Shown piece after piece: positions 59,371-64,000 of a stretch of DNA of 64,000 nucleotides (positions are counted from its first letter, which is position 1; every line of letters starts with the position of its first letter). Origin of the DNA: Anisus vortex (taxonomy: Eukaryota; Mollusca; Gastropoda; Planorbidae). A model generated the notes under the pieces. That model was not told the origin of the DNA and did not search any database. It saw only the letters and a program-made list of their open reading frames with translations. The stretch covers positions 17,710,098 to 17,774,097 of the forward strand of contig OX421508.1 in the NCBI GenBank assembly GCA_949126835.1, written 5' to 3'. The position numbers and the translations under genes are program-made.

Positions 59371-59704
59371 TATAGCACAATCAATTTACTCCTTCTCTAT
59401 CATTTGTACACACACGTTAGATAATGATAGATCTAACTAAATCAAATTAAAGTTGATTTAGTTCACAAGATTAAATAATATTCATAACATCTATTTATTA
59501 TATCCAATAAGATGAAGAGCTAACAAAGAAAATGAAAACAAAAGACACCAATAAATCAAGCAAATAGTTGTAGTATGATTCTTTTTTTTCTTCTTTTGCT
59601 GGATAGATGAGGTCACGAAGAGTAGCCTACATTAAGTCTTATGCTCGAGATAAAAAAAAATTATTTATATAGATGGAGCCAAATTTAATATTTAAGGCTA
59701 AGTA

Positions 59705-59870
59705 GCTTATCTTATATGATACAATCGCTCCTTCTATACAGAAGATTATTGCGTCCTACGTTTATCCATGATTGGTGTCTATTCTTACATTCTGATTAGT
59801 GTTTTAAATGATGTTAAGTCCTTCTTTCCTCAGGTAACCCATTCCACCTCGACGTATCAGTGTTTTGAAA
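59705..59870 (-). pseudogene. 3' end of the second LINE family, inverted copy
   Basis: On the minus strand, TCGAGGTGGAATGGGTTACC translates to SRWNGLP and continues EERRT to a stop. The 3' UTR that follows matches 44719-44830 closely (ACATCATTTAAAACACTAAT, GTAGGACGCAATAATCTTCT, ATCATATAAG). It is a 5'-truncated dead copy. Confidence 0.75.
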
Positions 59871-59879
59871 CTGATAATA

Positions 59880-60590
59880 AATTATATATGGTAAAAAGAA
59901 AACTCCATTTTTTAGTTCATTATACTTTTAATTAAAACGCCATCAGGGTTTTGTTAAATAGCGAATACGTCAAGGCTATGTTTACATCATCCTTCACCAC
60001 AGCACCACCTACCGGCGAGTTTAAACAAGGCCTGTATATTTTTTAATGCAAAAGACAAACAACAAGCTAGAATGCTACAGCGGCCATTGTAAACAAATTT
60101 AAAGCGAACATTTCCTGCCCTACCCGTGCCACTTGTTTCTCTCACCTGACGGTGGCGCACCCCCAAAATGTTGTCGCGGCAGGCGGCAAACCACCAACAA
60201 AGGTGTCAGAGAAACAGCATTAGAAATAGAAGTGTTTGTTCACGATCTCTCACCGAGTGGGAACATAAAGTGTGTCGATAACTTATCGGCTGACGTAATG
60301 TCTTGACGGAATGTAAAAACAAATTGATTTATCAGTTGTATTTACTTACTATCTTTATTGTTATTTAAATCTGTATGCTTATTGATAGCTTAATTTATAT
60401 AAGCATATATATTATTATATCTTTAAATTTTCTTAAATTTATATGTCTTATATTAATATTATCTTAATTGACTTTCTGCCCAAGGCACAAAGCCATTTTC
60501 ATTTCCAGAATTTATTAATTGTCGCTTTTTTAAAAAAGGTTTAGAATTATATTATACACACTTTATTTCTAAGTTCACAGTGTTTAGTTG
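59880..60590. other. Unique intron 2 sequence
   Basis: No tandem repeat or mobile element was recognised. The part from about 59990 to 60300 is less AT-rich than its surroundings. Confidence 0.35.
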
Positions 60591-60591
60591 A

Positions 60592-61163
60592 ATGTATGAA
60601 ACACAGGGTCCAATATTTGTAATGTATGAAACACAGGGTCCAATATTTGTAATGTATGAAACACAAGGTCCAATATTTGTAATGTATGAAACACAGGGTC
60701 CAATATTTGTAATGTATGAAACACAGGGTCCAATATTTGTAATGTATGAAACACAGGGTCCAATATTTGTAATGTATGAAACACAAGGTCCAATATTTGT
60801 AATGTATGAAACACAGGGTCCAATATTTGTAATGTATGAAACACAGGGTCCAATATTTGTAATGTATGAAACACAGGGTCCAATATTTGTAATGTATGAA
60901 ACACAGGGTCCAATATTTGTAATGTATGAAACACAGGGTCCAATATTTGTAATGTATGAAACACAGGGTCCAATATTTGTAATGTATGAAACACAGGGTC
61001 CAATATTTGTAATGTATGAAACACAGGGTCCAATATTTGTAATGTATGAAACACAGGGTCCAATATTTGTAATGTATGAAACACAGGGTCCAATATTTGT
61101 AATGTATGAAACACGGGGTCCAATATTTGTAATGTATGAAACACAGGGTCCAATATTTGTAAT
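60592..61163. repeat. 30-bp minisatellite, 19 near-identical copies
   Basis: The unit contains ATGTATGAAACACAGGGTCC and AATATTTGTA. Only three variant sites were seen (CACAAGG at about 60665 and 60785, CACGGGG at about 61114). Three frames, one forward and two reverse, are open through the whole array, giving peptides YETQGPIFVM, HYKYWTLCFI and LDPVFHTLQI. No splice or domain evidence supports any of them. Confidence 0.97.
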
Positions 61164-61706
61164 GAACTGTGCCGGTTTTCATTTTATTTATTTGGTATGT
61201 CAGTTTTTCATTAAGTGCCGTTTCTTAGGACCAGAAGTTTGACCTGGCGGAATGTTACAAGGGGGCAGATCTGAAGTTCTGCATGTACTACAGCTGTACC
61301 ATAAAGTCATATTTTACTGGTTCGTCTACGTACTTCAAGAACATGTGTCTCTTCAGTCATTTTATGTCCTAAGTCTAAATATAATTGGATGGTTCTGTTT
61401 GGGAAATTTTATAGTAAGCGTCGATTGTGTTGTGGCTAGAATGCAGAATTATACATACACATTATGTTTAAATGTTTGTAGATGTTCTCAAATTTGTAGG
61501 ATTTTTGTTGTTGTTTTAAAATTGTATTTTGCGAAACAAAAAAATACATTCGTAGGTCAAAGACAAAGTGGGCAGGGTTGAATTAGACTCACCTGCTTAC
61601 TTAGCCTTACGTCTGGTACAATGTGAACCGCCTTAAAATAGTAATAATTTTGAAGGCAGTTACGGTAGTTGTAACACAACCGCCGTGGCCCTGTAAACCC
61701 GTGAAC
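61164..61706. other. Unique spacer between two minisatellites
   Basis: No gene recognised. The plus-strand open frame 61252-61581 resembles no known protein. Confidence 0.35.
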
Positions 61707-62418
61707 GCTTTCTCCACTTGCCCTGTAGTATAAGAGAGAATTCAGATACTTTCTCCACTTGCCCTGTAGTATAAGAGAGAATTCAGATACTTTCTCCACT
61801 TGCCCTGTAGTATAAGAGTGAATTCAGATACTTTCTTACTTGCCCTGTAGTATAAGAGTGAATTCAGATACTTTCTCCACTTGCCCTGTAGTATAAGAGT
61901 GAATTCAGATACTTTCTCCACTTGCCCTGTAGTATAAGAGAGAATTCAGATACTTTCTCCACTTGCCCTGTAGTATAAGAGAGAATTCAGATACTTTCTC
62001 CACTTGCCCTGTAGTATAAGAGTAAATTCAGATACTTTCTCCACTTGCCCTGTAGTATAAGAGAGAATTCAGATACTTTCTCCACTTGCCCTGTAATATA
62101 AGAGTAAATTCAGATACTTTCTCCACTTGCCCTGTAATATAAGAGTAAATTCAGATACTTTCTCCACTTGCCCTGTAGTATAAGAGTAAATTCAGATACT
62201 TTCTCCACTTGCCCTGTAATATAAGAGTAAATTCAGATACTTTCTCCACTTGCCCTGTAGTATAAGAGTAAATTCAGATACTTTCTCCACTTGCCCTGTA
62301 ATATAAGAGTAAATTCAGATACTTTCTCCACTTGCCCTGTAGTATAAGAGTGAATTCAGATACTTTCTCCACTTGCCCTGTAGTATAAGAGAGAATTCAG
62401 ATACTTTCTCCACTTGCA
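61707..62418. repeat. 41-bp minisatellite next to exon 3, about 17 copies
   Basis: The unit contains TACTTTCTCCACTTGCCCTG and TAGTATAAGAG. One copy near 61830 lacks four bases. Copy types (GAGAATTC, GTGAATTC, GTAAATTC; GTAGTATAAG/GTAATATAAG) are mixed. It ends about 90 bp upstream of exon 3, near the splice branch region. Confidence 0.95.
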
Positions 62419-62506
62419 ACTCAATACTATCCAACTCTGATGTTTCGCATTATTATTTCATATGCTAATTATGTCACGTGGCTTTCCTTTGTTTGATCTG
62501 GCCCAG

Positions 62507-62646
62507 GTACACGAGAACAGGCTTACGTATATGGCATTTCGTCGGCGGCACTAGTCCATTCCATCTCAAGGTCGTGTAGCATAGGCGTCACCACCAAGTG
62601 TAGCTGTGGGGCTCTGCCATCTGGGGTGCCGTCAGATAATTTCAAG
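62507..62646 (+). CDS. Wnt11: Wnt11-type ligand, coding exon 3
   Basis: Two bases complete Gly107, then 46 codons give residues 108-153. The sequence RGTREQAYVYGISSAA matches the Wnt signature RGTRESAFVYALSAAA of vertebrate Wnt11, and CSIGVTTKCSCG (130-141) matches its conserved cysteine cluster. A ..TGGCCCAG acceptor (62505-62506) precedes the exon and GTAAGT follows from 62647, in phase 0. In the family the next residues are WGGCSDN, so exon 4 should start with that and lies outside the window. The reading frame is intact across all three exons, which argues for a functional gene. Confidence 0.95.
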
Positions 62647-63685
62647 GTAAGTAGCTATCAGCTACAATAGGTTTAGGTAATTTATTCAGTTTCTAGCGTT
62701 TGTTTGTTTTTTGACATGATGATTGGAAATTAGTTGTATATTTTTATATAGCAAAATGTTATGAATTGAAAGTTAAGTCAAAGTCTATCAAATAGTGGCT
62801 TTGACTGTAGAAAGATTTGTTTAGAAATACATTAAAGTGAGATTAATTAAAATGTACAATTACTCAGTCATTGAACAAGTTTTTTTTAAAGTAAACGAAA
62901 CAAGCAAGAATGTGCATCATGCATTAGTTCCTTGAAACTAGACGGTGTATATCCATTCACATGTATAATATTGTCATATATATAGTGTAAGTACACCACT
63001 GAGCCCTGATGTGATAACTGGTGATATTTAGTAATCAGTTATTTAGCGTTGCATCGACGATATACCAGTGGTCATCTAGCACTGTCGTACATGCCGATAT
63101 TATATAAATATTATTGTTCTGGTCAAGCCTCTAGGATGTAAATTCCATATATTTAGATAGACAAGCCAGTTCTTTAATTATGTATTATTAAAGAAATAGA
63201 TGACATATGCTAGTGCTGTCATGAGTAGTTGAATTATGTATTGGCAAGTGTGAGCCCCCATTTGACGAATACGACTGAATTATGCCGTCATTCGAAATTA
63301 TAAACAATTAGTTCAATTTGATCAGCACAGTAGTAATATATTTATAATATATTAGTTCAATGTTTAATTTGATGTGTCTAAGGGTGGTCCTGATTCATCT
63401 TCCCTGGGTGAGTCGAGCATTTGTAACATGGAGTGTATGATTGATTTAGTGAATAAGTTATTATATTGGCTCTTAATTTAAGTTGAATTGTATCCGTGTT
63501 TCATTATTACTATAGAATTATTATGTGTTAAAATCACACACAAATAACTTTAATAATTAAATAAATCCAGCGTAGAAAATCAACATTGGAATTTTAATTA
63601 CTGTACAACAAGGAGTTCTGAATATGTTAGATATTTACATAGTTGAAATAATGATAATCCAAGTAGTAACATTAAATTAAAAATT
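62647..63685 (+). other. Wnt11: Start of Wnt11 intron 3
   Basis: AT-rich intron sequence beginning with a consensus donor. No repeat or further exon was recognised up to the SINE. Confidence 0.6.
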
Positions 63686-63689
63686 AAAA

Positions 63690-63912
63690 TTAAATTGGTT
63701 ACTTATATAGCGCTTCTATCCATGCTATTTTTAGCATGCTCAGTGCGCTTTGTAAACACAATGCTGCCTGCTGGCGCAAATATGTTTACAGGCCCAAAAC
63801 TCCTGCAGGGCGACAGGGATCCGCCGATGGACGGGCTAGAACCCGCGACGTGTCAGTTGGTTTTTGGTTGACAGTCCGGTGAACTAACCGCTGGACCAGC
63901 CGGCTTCACTTC
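63690..63912 (-). mobile_element. SINE family B, long copy
   Basis: On the minus strand, GCCGGCTGGTCCAGCGGTTA is the A-box region and GCGGGTTCTAGCCCG the B box of a tRNA-like head. The body (CAAAGCGCACTGAGCATGCT) follows, ending GCGCTATATAAGTAACC. It lies in intron 3 of the Wnt11-like gene. Confidence 0.75.
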
Positions 63913-64000
63913 ACTTCACATTGATATGAGTGTGTAAGCCCTACACAGTAGATATGTGTTAAAATAGTAATTGTAGATATAATATTCAGGTAATCCATTA

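Larger units (their letters stand above)
53725..62506 (+). other. Wnt11: Wnt11 intron 2 (8,782 bp)
   Basis: It is bounded by GTAAGT at 53725 and a pyrimidine-rich GATCTGGCCCAG at 62506. It contains a SINE, an intact-boundary hAT element and three large minisatellites, the last ending about 90 bp before exon 3. No extra exon was recognised in it. Confidence 0.85.

Noticed and set aside
60547..61242. Three overlapping ORFs of 189-216 residues
   Set aside because: All come from the 30-bp array inside Wnt11 intron 2; the peptides are pure period products.
63845..63910. tRNA gene on the minus strand near the window end
   Set aside because: Same reasoning: the head is attached to a family B SINE body and tail found elsewhere.

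Overview
This is eukaryotic, AT-rich, intron-dominated DNA, most likely from an invertebrate and plausibly a gastropod mollusc. That guess rests on the divergent but clearly bilaterian Wnt11-type exons, the tRNA-derived SINEs and the many minisatellites; the species cannot be fixed from the sequence. The only host gene I can support is one plus-strand gene of the Wnt11 subfamily. Its first three coding exons lie at 3571-3656, 53492-53724 and 62507-62646. They are joined by consensus GTAAGT donors and AG acceptors with matching phases. Intron 1 is 49,835 bp, intron 2 is 8,782 bp, and the 3' half of the gene lies beyond the window. The 153 residues encoded here cover the signal peptide and the first part of the Wnt N-terminal domain.

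Layout. 1-3300: upstream flank with a 33-bp minisatellite and a tRNA-derived SINE. 3300-3656: probable 5' leader with several small upstream ORFs, then exon 1. 3657-53491: intron 1, in which about 13.5 kb (roughly 27% by my tally) is tandem repeat, including a 5.3-kb array of a 28-bp unit and a 1.1-kb array of an almost invariant hairpin-forming 37-bp unit. Between the arrays lie transposons. Four elements at 3998-4208, 9295-10825, 14501-14705 and 15982-18026 are hAT-type with 8-bp target duplications. A TTA-flanked PIF/Harbinger-like element (19606-22006) splits a 27-bp minisatellite in two. A TA-flanked mariner/pogo-like element lies at 32698-33989, a degraded minus-strand LINE with reverse transcriptase at 39611-41370, and at least three SINE families throughout. 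53725-62506: intron 2, with a 2,059-bp hAT element carrying a perfect target duplication and three more minisatellites (41, 30 and 41 bp). 62507-62646: exon 3. The rest is the start of intron 3, with another SINE.

The window holds no operon, CRISPR locus, viral gene or multi-gene system. The long ORFs present are almost all tandem repeats whose unit is a multiple of three. The best leads are the internal 1,786-bp duplication of the giant array, the homogeneous hairpin array, the dated insertion of a transposon into a minisatellite, shared 3' tails between a LINE and a SINE, and the cluster of uORFs in front of Wnt11.
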